A stretch of 64,000 nucleotides of DNA from Trema orientale (lineage: Eukaryota; Streptophyta; Magnoliopsida; Rosales; Cannabaceae), in the NCBI GenBank assembly GCA_002914845.1, contig JXTC01000108.1, positions 47,570-111,569 on the forward strand, read 5' to 3'. Of the stretch, positions 11,559 to 22,690 are shown one piece after another. Every line of letters starts with the position of its first letter. Position 1 is the stretch's first letter. Both the position numbers and the translations under genes were made by a program. Below the pieces are notes generated by a model. That model was given only the letters and a program-made list of their open reading frames with translations. It had not been told where the DNA came from and did no database searches.

Positions 11559-13440
11559 TTAACCAGTAGCAATGGATGCATTCTTGTTTCCCTCCACTGA
11601 AGTTGGAGTAGCTGTACTACCTTGAGGTTGCTCCCCCTGAGTGATGGGAGATACAGGCTCCCCCTGAGTAGCTTCTAGTTTACCCAGAGCAGAAACATCA
11701 GGATCTGATAGTGGTGCTTCTGATACTGTTGGGTCAGGTTGAACAGGCTCCCCCTGAGTGGCACCTGGAGTCGAAGTTGGAGTAGTGGTTTCATCTGGCA
11801 CAACAGTAGGATAGGTATTACGAGGAATCTGAATGTGAGTGAGCACGGTCTGAAGAAGACTCTCAATGCTTGCCATTTTAGCAGCCATCATCCGCTCAAA
11901 TTGAGCAATCCTGTGTTTCACATTCTGTCGCTGAGCAGCCTCAGTTTGAGCAGCTTGAAGGGCTTCCTCACATTTTGCAAACAGCTTGTACTGCCGAGAA
12001 TTTTCCTTGAGACCCAAACTCTTCAATTCTTCCGAGACTGGTGGAGCAGTGGCGACAACAATACTTCGTGCACTTTCATAGTGGCTCTGAAAGGTCTTCA
12101 TGGTTAGCTGAGTAGGCAGATTCATGGGTGCCTCATTCATAAATTCATCTGGAGAGTAGCTATTGATGAGGGCTTATATGAAGCAAGGGTAAGGTAAAAT
12201 TCGGGTTGTTGCTTCACTCTGGCCACTAGCAACAATTGTATCAAACATCCACTTGGCCAAATCCACTGGTTTGTCAGTGCCTAAAGCATAGATAAACTTA
12301 GCGTGTACCTCGCCCATAGAGGAGGTGTGTTTCCTAGGAAACCAGTTGGTGTGTGCTATTTTGTAGAGCATTCTATACTTTAGAGTAATACATGGAACGG
12401 GAATTGAATTTGATTGTGGCCATTTAGAATCTTTACCATTCAGCTCAGTGGCTACTATGTCTAGATCAAACTCCCAAGTGTATGTTCCATCAGTAGGTTC
12501 AAGACTAAGAAATTCTTCAATAACAGCAGGTGAAAATTCAACAATGTGACGTCGAAAATATACCTTAGAGAAATTGGATGATCAGGATCGTTGATTGATT
12601 TCCCAATATTGGCATAGAACTCCTGGACAATGGCTGGGCATGGAGGAGTTAAGTGTTGCATAGTGTTGATCCATCCTCTTATAGCAATCAACGTTGGTAG
12701 TCCCCATTCTTTGAAATCAGAGATCTTCACCTCCTTCTCGGGATAGACAGGACGTTTGGTCACAAATTTTTTATAATGAGATTGTAGATTCTCAGTATAA
12801 AAGGAGAAGTTGTACGCTTTCTTCAATAGTGTCTTGATCTCAGGTGATGAAGGAGCTGTAATTCGTGGTATCTTCAATTTAGCTTTCCCTTTTTCTTTTG
12901 CTGAGGTTTTTTCTTAGGAGTTGGCTTGGGAAAAGAAGAAGGCTTCGATTTAGCACCACCTGCTTGTGATTTCTTTGTCTTGGCTGGAGAAGAAATGGGC
13001 ACTGGCTCATCAGGTATGTCAGTTTCTCCACTTGCTTTAACAGAGCCAGCATTATGATCCGTGGCCTCTGCATCCACAGTCTTTTTTGCTGGATTAAAAG
13101 GTTGAGTGTCTGAACCAGCAACTGGCTTGTCAGAACCCAGAACTTTTGTTGACTTGGAGGGTGGTTCTGCCTGAGAAATAGAACCAACTTCTGCAGTGTT
13201 AGCACTATACATGCCTGCTGGAACGCATGTGTCAGGAGGATTGTCAGAACCCTCTGGTATGCTGTCAGAACTAGGGTTTGAGTCCATCGTCTTTTTTGAA
13301 ACTTTCTTAGACGATTTCTTCTTGGATGCAACTGTCTTCTTCTTTTTCGACTGAGATTTACCTGTTTTTGGAGGAATTTCAGAGGGCTAATTTTCAAGCC
13401 CTGATGGGTGTTCAGCTGAGGGAGCAGTAAGTTCCTCCAA
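11559..13440 (-). pseudogene. Extra coding block downstream of pol in the Sirevirus-like element (fossil)
   Basis: Several minus-strand open stretches lie between the polypurine tract and pol: 12874-13287 (Ser/Pro/Lys-rich with a strongly basic tail), 12461-12877 (with RGW, PPCPAIV and EFYANI), 12174-12371 (HTNWFPRKH...GEVHAKFIYAL) and 11559-12140 (a helical, Gln/Ala-rich part followed by TQGEP repeats). The middle parts resemble the putative plant transposon protein domain (Pfam PF20167, from memory). Sireviruses are known to carry an extra, sometimes envelope-like, ORF at this place. I see no clear signal peptide or membrane span here. It looks broken. Confidence 0.6.
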
Positions 13441-14895
13441 AGGAGCTTGAACCTCTTCGATTTTGTCTACCATTGATGAAGCTGAAAAAGAGAAGAAGGG
13501 GAAACACTAGCTACAAGTGGAGCTTGAGCAATGGTTAGGGAAACAGAAGAAGGGAGATGGAGAGAGAAAAGAGAGAGTAGGAAGAAGATGAACAGTAAGA
13601 ATAAGAGAGAAATAAGAGAGGAGCTAAATAAATGGAATAGCAAAAATTGAAAATAAGCTCCAAAATGAAAATAAAAGCGGAAAAATGGAAAATTCGAAAT
13701 TTGAATTTTTTTTTCTTTTTTAATTAAATAGTCAGAAACGACAACAAGCATACGAAATGGGTAAACACAAACGACAGTTGTGTTTATGAAATCAAGCCGA
13801 TACCCTGTTAAAACAGACACAATCAAATTTTGTGAACCTAGGACAATAAAACATTTAGACAACAGACAAAATATTTCCTGAGTATGATGTGACAACTTTG
13901 TGGGTCGAACATAAATTGAGCAAATTTTGAGACAATTAATTTTAGGTAACTCATCCCATTTTTAAAGCAAGAGAGAACCCATTTTGTATTGGATTTAGCC
14001 AGATTTATTAAGTAAAATCAAACAACATTTAGTGTGTATTTTTGCACTTCAAGGACTTTCACTCAACTCACGGTATGGAGGATTAAAGACATGAGTGTTT
14101 ATACAATTAACAAATGTGTAGCTGAAATCAACAACTGATTATCCTTTCTAATTGAGGTCAATCACATTAGACTTGATGATTATCTTGAAGAGAATTAGAA
14201 GATATCATTAACTCAACGTGATCACACATAGATAAGAGACTCATGTGCATTTTGTGTGCATGTGGAACTACCAGATTTGGTTCTTACTGCAGGCCACGCT
14301 TAGTGGTTTAATTTATCTCTTTTTAATGACCACTCTTTGTGGTTAGACTTTTTCTTTATGCACATTGACATATGCTCATTGACTTTCCTGCACCAAATCA
14401 CTCTTTTCTTTCTCCCCATTTTTTTTTGTTTGAAAGTGAGGAATCTCACCACTCTAAAGTAACCCAAATCAGTGGCTGCACACATCCCAGAGGGTAGCCC
14501 TCTTCTTTGGTAGATCATCCAAGACATAGGAGTCACTACAAATTAAACGATTACTCAAGGCTAGCTTTCACACCTGATGAGAGGTAGCCCTTTCTGATCT
14601 AGGTGCACACATGTCTCTAGTCTATGTCAAACCTGTTTAGTACTAAGAGGACGATATCTACTAAGTCTAGGCAAGTTAAAATATTTTAGTCACAGTGGCT
14701 GAGAACAATGAGTAAGGAGAATCACAAGTTGAAATTCCGCCAATCAAACTAAATCATGAGTGTTAGAATAGGGATACGATAGTTCAGTCATCATTGGTGA
14801 ATAGTTACTTGAACTATAGAAACACACACACTAAGTATTCCCTGTTTTTACAAAACATATAAGACTAAAACACTCAATACAGGATGACAAACTCT
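13441..14895. other. Non-coding spacer inside the Sirevirus-like element
   Basis: About 1.4 kb between pol and the extra coding block, with no convincing protein similarity on either strand. Sireviruses often have such spacers. Confidence 0.5.
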
Positions 14896-17724
14896 CTATG
14901 AAGTAGAGCATACTCCAATGGCCTTGCGTAAAGATTCAAATCTTGGGGCATCCAAGGCTTTTGTAAACAAGTCACCTAATTGTTTTTCTGTTTCAACATG
15001 TTCTATGCTCACCAATTTATGCTCAACTAGATCACGAATGAAGTGATGTTTGATGTCTATATGCTTTGTCCTAGAGTGCTGAACAGGATTTTTTGAAATG
15101 TTTATAGCACTTGTATTGTCACAAAAGATAGTCACATTGTCAAGCTTGATTCCATAATCACTAAGCATTTGCTTCATCCAAAGGAGTTGAGTACAACAAC
15201 TACCTGCTGCAATGTATTCGACCTCAGCTGTAGAGAGTGATATGGAATTCTGCTTCATACTGTGCCAAGCAACAAGATTGTTTCCTAGGTAGAAGCATCC
15301 ACCTGAAGTACTCTTCCTATCATCAAGGCTCCCTGCCCAATCAGCATCACAAAACCCTACAAGAAAAGGGTTAGTGTCTTTGGTCATCCAAATACCAAAA
15401 TCTGATGTGCCATTCACATATTTGAGTATCCTCTTCACAGCTGCAAGATGTGACTCCTTAGGATCTGCCTGATATCGAGCACAAGCACCAACACTAAAAC
15501 AAATGTCAGGTCTGCTAGCTGTCAGATATAACAGGCTACCTATCATGCTTCTAAACAGAGTATGATCAATGCTAATTCCTTTTTCATCTTTGCTCAACTT
15601 GATGTTTGTGCTCATTGGAGTTCTCATTGTCTTTGAGGTTTCCAAACCAAACTTTTTAACAATGGACTTCGTATATTTTTCTTGTGAGATAAAAATTCTA
15701 TTGTCATATTGTTTGATTTGAAGACCTAAAAATACATTTAGTTCTCCTACCATACCCATCTCAATTTCAGATTGCATTTGTTTAACAAAATCATGAGTAT
15801 GCTTCTCACATGTTGAGCCAAAGATGATATCGTCCACATAAATTTGAGCACAAAGTATACCTATTTCAAGCCTTTTGATGAACAATGTTTTATCTGACCC
15901 ACCTTTATGGTATCCTTTGTCAAGCAAATAAGTGGTCAGCCTCTCATACCAAGCTCTTGGAGCTTGTTTCAGGCCATACAAAGCCTTTTTGAGCTTGTAT
16001 ACATAGTCTGGATAATGTGGATCCTCAAAGACTGCAGGTTGCTCTACATATACATCTTCATTTAAAAATCCATTTAGAAAAGCACTTTTGACATCCATTT
16101 GATAGACTTTGAAATTTAGCATATAAGCAATATCTAGAAACAATCTAATAGTTCTAATCTAGAAACCGGTGCAAAAGTCTCATCAAAATCAATGCCTTCA
16201 ACCTGCGTGTATCCTTGAGCAACAAGCCTAGCTTTATTTCTAACCACATTTTCAAACTCAATAGTTTTATTCTTAAAGATCCATTTTGTTCCTATGATGT
16301 TACTATCAGCTAGCCTAGGAACTAATGTCCACAAATCATTCCTAATGAATTGCTCAAGTTCTTCTTGCATAGCTAAGATCCAATGTTCATCAACAAGAGC
16401 CTCTTTCACATTTTTTTGACTCATGTTGTGACAGATAACAGATATGACTTACCTCACTCATGTGTCTTCTTCTAGTGACAAGAACATCACTAGGATTGCC
16501 AATGACTTTGTCTAGTGGATGAGCCTTTTGGATCCACGAAGGTGGTCCTCTCCTAGGCTCTTTTTGTTGATCATGTATCTGTTCACCACTTGTGTCACCT
16601 GAATCTGGAGTTCCAGCAGATGCATCAGCTGTCTGAACACTTCTGTCACCTGTTCTGTCAGCATGATTATCTTATTCTTCCTGTGACAGATCAGTGATAG
16701 ATTCTACTGAATCTTCTTGAGAAAATTCAGAAAAATCATCTTTATCATTGAAAACAACATTTATTGATTCCATAACTGTTTGAGTACGAATGTTGTAGAC
16801 TCTATACAGTCTACTGTTCATAACATATCCCACAAGCAAACCTTCATCACTTTTTGGATCAAATTTGCCTAAGTGTTCTCTATCATTAAGTACATAGCAC
16901 TTTGATCCAAATACATGCAAGTAGTGAAGATTAGGTTTCTTACCCTTCCAAATCTCATAGGGTGTTTGTCTTGTACCTGGTCTCAAATGCACACGGTTGC
17001 TGAGGTAGCAAGCTGTGTTTACGGCTTCAGCCCAAAGCTTTTTAGGAAGCTTCTTGCTATTCAACATAACTCTTGCCATTTCTTGAATGGTTCTATTTTT
17101 TCTTTCAACCACCCCTTTTTGCTGAGGTGTCTTAGGGGCTGAAAACTCATGTGAAATACCAAACTCATTGCAAAAGTTAGAATACAAGACATTTTCAAAT
17201 TCCTTCCCATGATCACTCCTAATTCTAACAACCTTTTTAATTATGCATTGTTTTTCATTTTGTAATCTTATGACAAGATTTTTGAACATCTGAAAAGTGT
17301 CTAATTTTTCTCTAATAAAATCAACCCATGTAAAACGAGAATAATCATTAACACACACATAAATGTACCTCTTTTCAGCTATGCTCTCAGTTTGAACTGG
17401 ACCCATGAGATCCATGTGCATGAGTTCTAAGCACCTACTTGTAACAAGGTGTTGAATTGACTTACGTTGACTTCTTGTCTACTTTCCTATTTGGCATGGT
17501 CCACAAATGGGATTTTTGGGAAGTTGGAGCACTGGAACACCTCTTACAGCTTGGTGTTTGGTGATTTTGATCATGTCTCTGAAATTGAGATGACCAAGCT
17601 TTTGATGCCACAGTTCAGTTTCTGTCAGATCGGCTCTCAGACATGTTTTGACATTGCTGAGAGTGTAGCAATTGTCACTTGATATGTGACCAGTCAATAT
17701 ACATTCACCATGGTTGTTCATCAC
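14896..17724 (-). pseudogene. Copia pol fossil: integrase, reverse transcriptase, RNase H
   Basis: Minus strand. GAG-pre-integrase lies at 17479-17724 (LWHQKLGHLN). The integrase core is at 16672-17421 (HMDLMGPVQTES, RSDHGKEFEN, TPQQKGVVERKNRT). The RT start is at 16134-16424 ([17 protein letters not shown]). The RT core and RNase H are at 14896-16143 (VKSAFLNG, YGLKQAPRAWYE, the YVDDI catalytic motif, and DADWAG and TKHIDIKHHFIRD in RNase H). Integrase before RT defines Copia. The element is a fossil and appears interrupted. Confidence 0.88.
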
Positions 17725-17745
17725 TTGGCAAGTCTTTTGATTGAA

Positions 17746-19330
17746 CTATACAGAGAGATGATCATCACACATTTGTTTGATACTGATCAGATTTGCCTTT
17801 AGACCTTTCACCAGCAAGACTTTTTTAAGATTTGGAAGTCCCTGCACACACAAGTTTCCAACACCAAGAACTTGGCCTTTTTTGCCATCACCAAAAGTAA
17901 CAGATCCATTAGTATTCTCATGAAAATCAGACAGAAATGATCTGTTTCCAGTCATATGTCGTGAGCGTCCACTATCAAAATACCAATTTTCTGAATTATA
18001 TGCAACTAGTGAGGTGTGTGCTACATGACATTTTATTTGCTTAGGAATCCAAACTTGCTTTACTTTCTTTTCAAATATTTCATTGTTTCTCATGGTTAAC
18101 TTAGCTCTTTTTCTTAAAAAATTCAACAATTTGTAACACTTTGGTCGAGTGTGACCTGTTTTTCTACAAAAATAACAGATGGATATAAACTTTCTCACCT
18201 GAGGATGAGGCTTAGAATACTCACCAATGTCCAGCTTTAGTTTCCTTTGGAACCCAAAAGGATTGTACTACAGTATTCCTTTTTGAGAGATTGAGCTCTC
18301 ACCTATGTACCCCAGACCTGATTTGTCTATTGAAGTTTACCCAACTCCAAGCATTTGACTTAATTTTTCTGATCCATTCGTCAGATACAAAATCTTTTTG
18401 TTAGATTCATCAAGCTCCTTCTGAGTTTTGACAAGCTGATCTTGAGAACTCTGCAGTCTTGTTCTTAATTCAGTAAGCATTTCTTCATATGCTCCCCTTT
18501 CTTCCTTGAGACTACATATAAGAGCTTCTTGAACCCTGACTTTGTTAGCCATTCTCAACCACTGATCATACATATTTTGATAAGCATCTTGTNNNNNNNN
18601 NNNNNNNNNNNNNNNNNNNNNNNNNNNNNNNNNNNNNNNNNNNNNNNNNNNNNNNNNNNNNNNNNNNNNNNNNNNNNNNNNNNNNNNNNNNNNNNNNNNN
18701 NNNNNNNNNNNNNNNNNNNNNNNNNNNNNNNNNNNNNNNNNNNNNNNNNNNNNNNNNNNNNNNNNNNNNNNNNNNNNNNNNNNNNNNNNNNNNNNNNNNN
18801 NNNNNNNNNNNNNNNNNNNNNNNNNNNNNNNNNNNNNNNNNNNNNNNNNNNNNNNNNNNNNNNNNNNNNNNNNNNNNNNNNNNNNNNNNNNNNNNNNNNN
18901 NNNNNNNNNNNNNNNNNNNNNNNNNNNNNNNNNNNNNNNNNNNNNNNNNNNNNNNNNNNNNNNNNNNNNNNNNNNNNNNNNNNNNNNNNNNNNNNNNNNN
19001 NNNNNNNNNNNNNNNNNNNNNNNNNNNNNNNNNNNNNNGGCCATAATTGCATTAATTCCTTTAGAGTTCCAATTAGCAGAATCATATTCAGCAGTTGACC
19101 ATTTGTTTTCGGGTTTAAGAATTTCCTTACCCTTGTCATCGGTTTCAACAGGAGGTGACCATTCGTACACAATGGAGGTCCAAACTCTTTCATCAATGAA
19201 CTTCAAGAAAGCTCTCATTCTAGCTTTCTAATATGGGTAATTTGACCCATCAAGCAAGGGTGGTCTAGAAATAGATCCACCTTCTCTTAGCTGATCCATC
19301 TCTGCAGTAAGATATAAAAACAGAGCACGA
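17746..19330 (-). pseudogene. Copia gag and protease fossil
   Basis: Minus strand. The gag-type part (18337-19218, split by the assembly gap) has the RVWTSIVYEWSPP motif and a coiled-coil stretch. A CCHC zinc knuckle (CYFCRKTGHTRPKC) and the protease-type WYFDSGRSRHMTG motif lie in 17746-18198. Gag would form the particle shell; protease would cut the polyprotein. Confidence 0.8.
18593..19038. other. Assembly gap, 446 N
   Basis: A run of N inside the gag part of the Sirevirus-like element. Translations through it are meaningless. Confidence 0.99.
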
Positions 19331-19395
19331 TTTCCAAACAAAACAGAGTAATATGATTTAGAAACCCAGAAATCTCATTGAATATAGCAAGCAAT

Positions 19396-19413
19396 GCCTG
19401 CTCTGATACCAAG
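19396..19413 (-). other. Primer-binding site of the Sirevirus-like element
   Basis: On the minus strand CTTGGTATCAGAGCAGGC follows the LTR. TGGTATCAGAGC matches the 3' end of initiator Met tRNA, the usual Copia primer. Confidence 0.85.
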
Positions 19414-20541
19414 TGTTGAATCACGCTACTCGTTTGTTGTGACAGAACGCTCAATTTGTAGAACTTTGAACAATCAGATGAAAAATATAAAGAAGAGGCA
19501 CAGAGCTTTTTATTGTGGTTCAACACAACCAAGTTGTGTCTACATCCACGGGACCTGGTCCAGCAAGCAAACAATCCACTAGAAATATGAAAAGTGTATA
19601 AATACAGGTCTTATACAAGAATCAAGAACTCCTTTCTAGTTTGTTGCCGATTTGGACTCTGATTTCCTCCGTGGATTTTTGCTTCTTCAAACTTGTGCTG
19701 AACTCCCTTCAACTGCCGTTGATGAGCTTCCCAGCTCCGGCAAGAACAAGCTGTATCTTCTTGAAATCAGGTAGCTATGGAGCTCCACCTTCACACCGGA
19801 ATCAATGGTTGACTCAATGACAAAGGACACTCTTAGATCTAAACACTCAAAGCTCTGAGAGAAAGAAACTTGCTCATAAAGCAAGAAGGCCTCACCAAAA
19901 ATATCTTTCAAAAAGTAATGCTCAAAGACCTCTACAAAAAACGATCTGAACAGAAGCTTCCTAGTTATATAGGAAAGTACATCGTGACTCAGCTGTAATG
20001 ACAGTTGTCATCGCAATGTCTGAACATGCAGTGACACAGATATAACACACAGACTCAGATCTAAAGATGTCATCTTGATGTAACAATCAGGCACACTGAT
20101 TTAACACACAAATATTAAACGAACTCAGATCTAAAGATGTCATCTTGATTAAACAGTCACTCACACAGTTACGATACACAAAGTCAAACTTCACTTGAAA
20201 AGGTCAACCTTAAAGGTTAAAGGTGACAACACAAGCTGAGAAACTGATGTAATAGACAAAGCATAAAAAGCATGCTAAACATATATGTATATGAAGTACT
20301 CTAATGACTAAACATGCAGATCACTAGACATAACACCTAACCATTGAAACTAGTTTGAAGAAGAGCTTCAGAACTTCAGATGCTTCAGTTGAATGCTTTG
20401 TCAAAACAGTCTTGGAGCACGATTACACAGACTAACAAATACATGCACAAGATTGAAAATACAACTGAAATATAACTTTGAAATATTATCCATTACATTG
20501 CAATAAGATCATAAGGTGCCAAACTAAGTCGTACACTAATA
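19414..20541 (-). repeat. 5' LTR of the Sirevirus-like element
   Basis: Begins TGTTGAATCACG and ends CACTAATA on the plus strand. It is the same length as its partner at 10043-11170 and about 95 percent alike. Confidence 0.93.
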
Positions 20542-21770
20542 GTTATAAATAGAGGACTTTATTGAGTTTAACTTTATTATGTAATGTAAAAAAATTAAAA
20601 GGGTTCAAAAAAAGATAACGTTAAGTTTTATAGGTGTACGCACAAAGTTATGAATCATATAGTAAATACAATTATTTATTTTCATTTAGTTTGTTATTAT
20701 TTTTTAATTAGAAATAAATATTTAATATATAATAATTCTATGGGTCTACATTCAGTTTTATATGTATATGCAAAAAAAAGATAACGTTATATATAGGTGT
20801 ACTGTACGCAAATGTCTTGCCAACAAATCCACTTAATTAGATCTTGCTTTCATCTCTCCCTTTTAATAGCTAACTAATTTATTTTGAATTTAATTAATTC
20901 AATTAAAATAAATGATCTCGTTCAAAATTAAGAATTTGAGTCAATTTGAATTTTAAATCTAACTTCTTATTATTATTTGCTGGAAAATCTCTAAATACAC
21001 AAAATTTAATCTCCCTTAATTTGTTCTACTATTTCCTTAGAGAAAATTATACGTTCATTGGTATTTTTAGAATATTTATAATTTAAACATCTTGTTTCAA
21101 AATTTATTGGATTAAAAACAATGCACATTTCATTAAAAAAAAAAAAAAAAAACAACGCATGCTTTGATATCTGCTCTTTTATTTTTTTTTCTCCTAAATT
21201 CACCTTTAAAAATAAATAGATATGAACAAGTGACATATTTATTGCTTTTTCTGTCTCCCTAAAGAAATTTATTCTCGCTTTTTGTTCTTAACAATTTTGT
21301 ATACAAGATTTATATTTCCACCAAAGAAAATGTACCTTGATCTAATATTCTATAATTTAATAATTTTTTTTTTTAGATAGCTCTTTTCTTTCTCATTTTT
21401 ATTCCTCGTCAATACATTATTTATGTATAAAAAAAATTGAGATAAGAACATGCAACGATTAGTAAAATTAAATAACGCTTCTAGAATAAATTTTGTGACA
21501 GAAACATAATACAATTGATATCATTTGACATATAATGTATATTAAAGAGAGTTTGACTAAGAGTCATATAATTCATTGTTAAAACTTGCTTTATTTTTGA
21601 ATTATTTTGAATGAAGTTTAACAAACATTTTACTTAAAAAGTGTTTATAATAATTTTTTTGCTACTAATGCTTGTAATGTCTAAACAAAAATATAGAAAA
21701 TATATCTAAACAAAAATATAGAAAATATACATTGTATTTGACAATAAAATATGCAGTAGCACAAAATTTG
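20542..21770. other. AT-rich spacer, no gene seen
   Basis: AT-rich with a poly-A run near 21140. Two related short stretches (AAGATAACGTTA followed by ATAGGTGTAC, about 20612 and 20782) look like a diverged direct repeat. Nothing else recognised. Confidence 0.5.
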
Positions 21771-22102
21771 CATAAATTTAGCTAGAAGAAACATTTTAAA
21801 TTTCGGCCACTAACTATTTAGTAGCGAAAAGTTATTATTTGCAACTAACAATTTTTAGTAGTCAATAACCCATTAACCCACCAAATTTTACTAGTATTTT
21901 ATGCTACCGAAAGTTATTTTGGTAGCCAAAAATATTATCCGACTACCAAAATTTTGGAAGCCAAAAGATTAGGTCTCATTTGCATTGTTTCCTCTACCAG
22001 AACTTTCTGCTACCACAAATTGGTAGCAAAATACAATTTACTGATACCAATATATTTTAATAGTTGAAAATTTGGTTACCAAAAGTCTCTTTTCTTGTAG
22101 TG
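21770..22102. mobile_element. Isolated CACTA-type terminus with subterminal repeats
   Basis: The stretch ends at 22102 with CTTGTAGTG, which read inward from the end is CACTACAAG followed by AAAAGAGAC, the classic CACTA terminus. Inside are many short repeats in both orientations built on TTTGGTAGC / GCTACCAAA (for example near 21903, 21925, 22010, 22030 and 22075), as in CACTA subterminal regions. No matching opposite terminus was found, so this is either a remnant end or a larger element whose other end decayed. Its link to the coding CACTA at 1-5620 is unproven. Confidence 0.7.
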
Positions 22103-22690
22103 GATCAATTGGGCTTAAATAGTTTTTTTGGATAATTACATAAAAAAGGGAGAAAAAAGTTAGACTGATGGGTAGGCCATTAGAGCCCACCACACTGCTA
22201 CATTAGCAGTGGAATTCGGCCAGCCCCTAGGCCCACTAGTGCCTGCCAAATTACCATATGGGAAGGAGCTTGTAAAACCCTCCTCCCCATTTTGTTGTGT
22301 GTATTTCAGTTTTGATTGAAATATTATTTTGGCAGCTGCACATAAAACTAATAGAAAAGTGAGAGAAAAAAATTCTTGAAGCTACCACTGGAGGCTATTT
22401 GAGTTCTTAGATTCTCACTTAGAGATTGGTCAATATTGAGGTACCCACACACCTCTGCAGTTACAAGTTTGGTGCATAGGAAGGAAGACTCATTGGTTGG
22501 TGTATACAATCTCCTGTATGTATTTAGATCATAACAAAGAACCTAAAAGGTTTTATGAAAAACTATAATCCGAAAAATTTTTTGTTATCCATGCTTCCAC
22601 TCATATTTGATTTTCTCATATTTTTCGTAAATTATAACCAACATAAGAAAATTAGTACTAACAATATTTGAATCATAAATAAGACTAAAC
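22103..22690. other. Unassigned repeat-like sequence
   Basis: Moderately GC-richer than its surroundings (GCCCACCACACTGC, CAGCCCCTAGGCCC) and without coding frames. Its look recalls an LTR or leader of a retroelement (AT tracts, then ACAATCTCCTGTATG near 22507), but I found no paired copy. Confidence 0.35.

Larger units (their letters stand above)
10043..20541 (-). mobile_element. Sirevirus-like Ty1/Copia retrotransposon, full-length fossil
   Basis: Two 1128-bp LTRs (10043-11170 and 19414-20541) bound the element. The flanking 5-mers, GTTAG at 10038-10042 and GTTAT at 20542-20546, fit a TSD with one later change. Inside, on the minus strand, are a Met-tRNA-type primer site beside the right LTR, gag, protease, integrase, reverse transcriptase-RNase H, an extra coding block and a polypurine tract beside the left LTR. 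Copia order is shown by integrase preceding reverse transcriptase. The long LTRs, extra 3' coding block and RT sequence suggest the Sirevirus/Maximus-type lineage. The LTRs differ at about 5 percent by eye, mostly transitions, which gives about 2 million years at 1.3e-8 per site per year. It looks broken at several points. A 446-bp assembly gap lies in gag. Confidence 0.9.
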
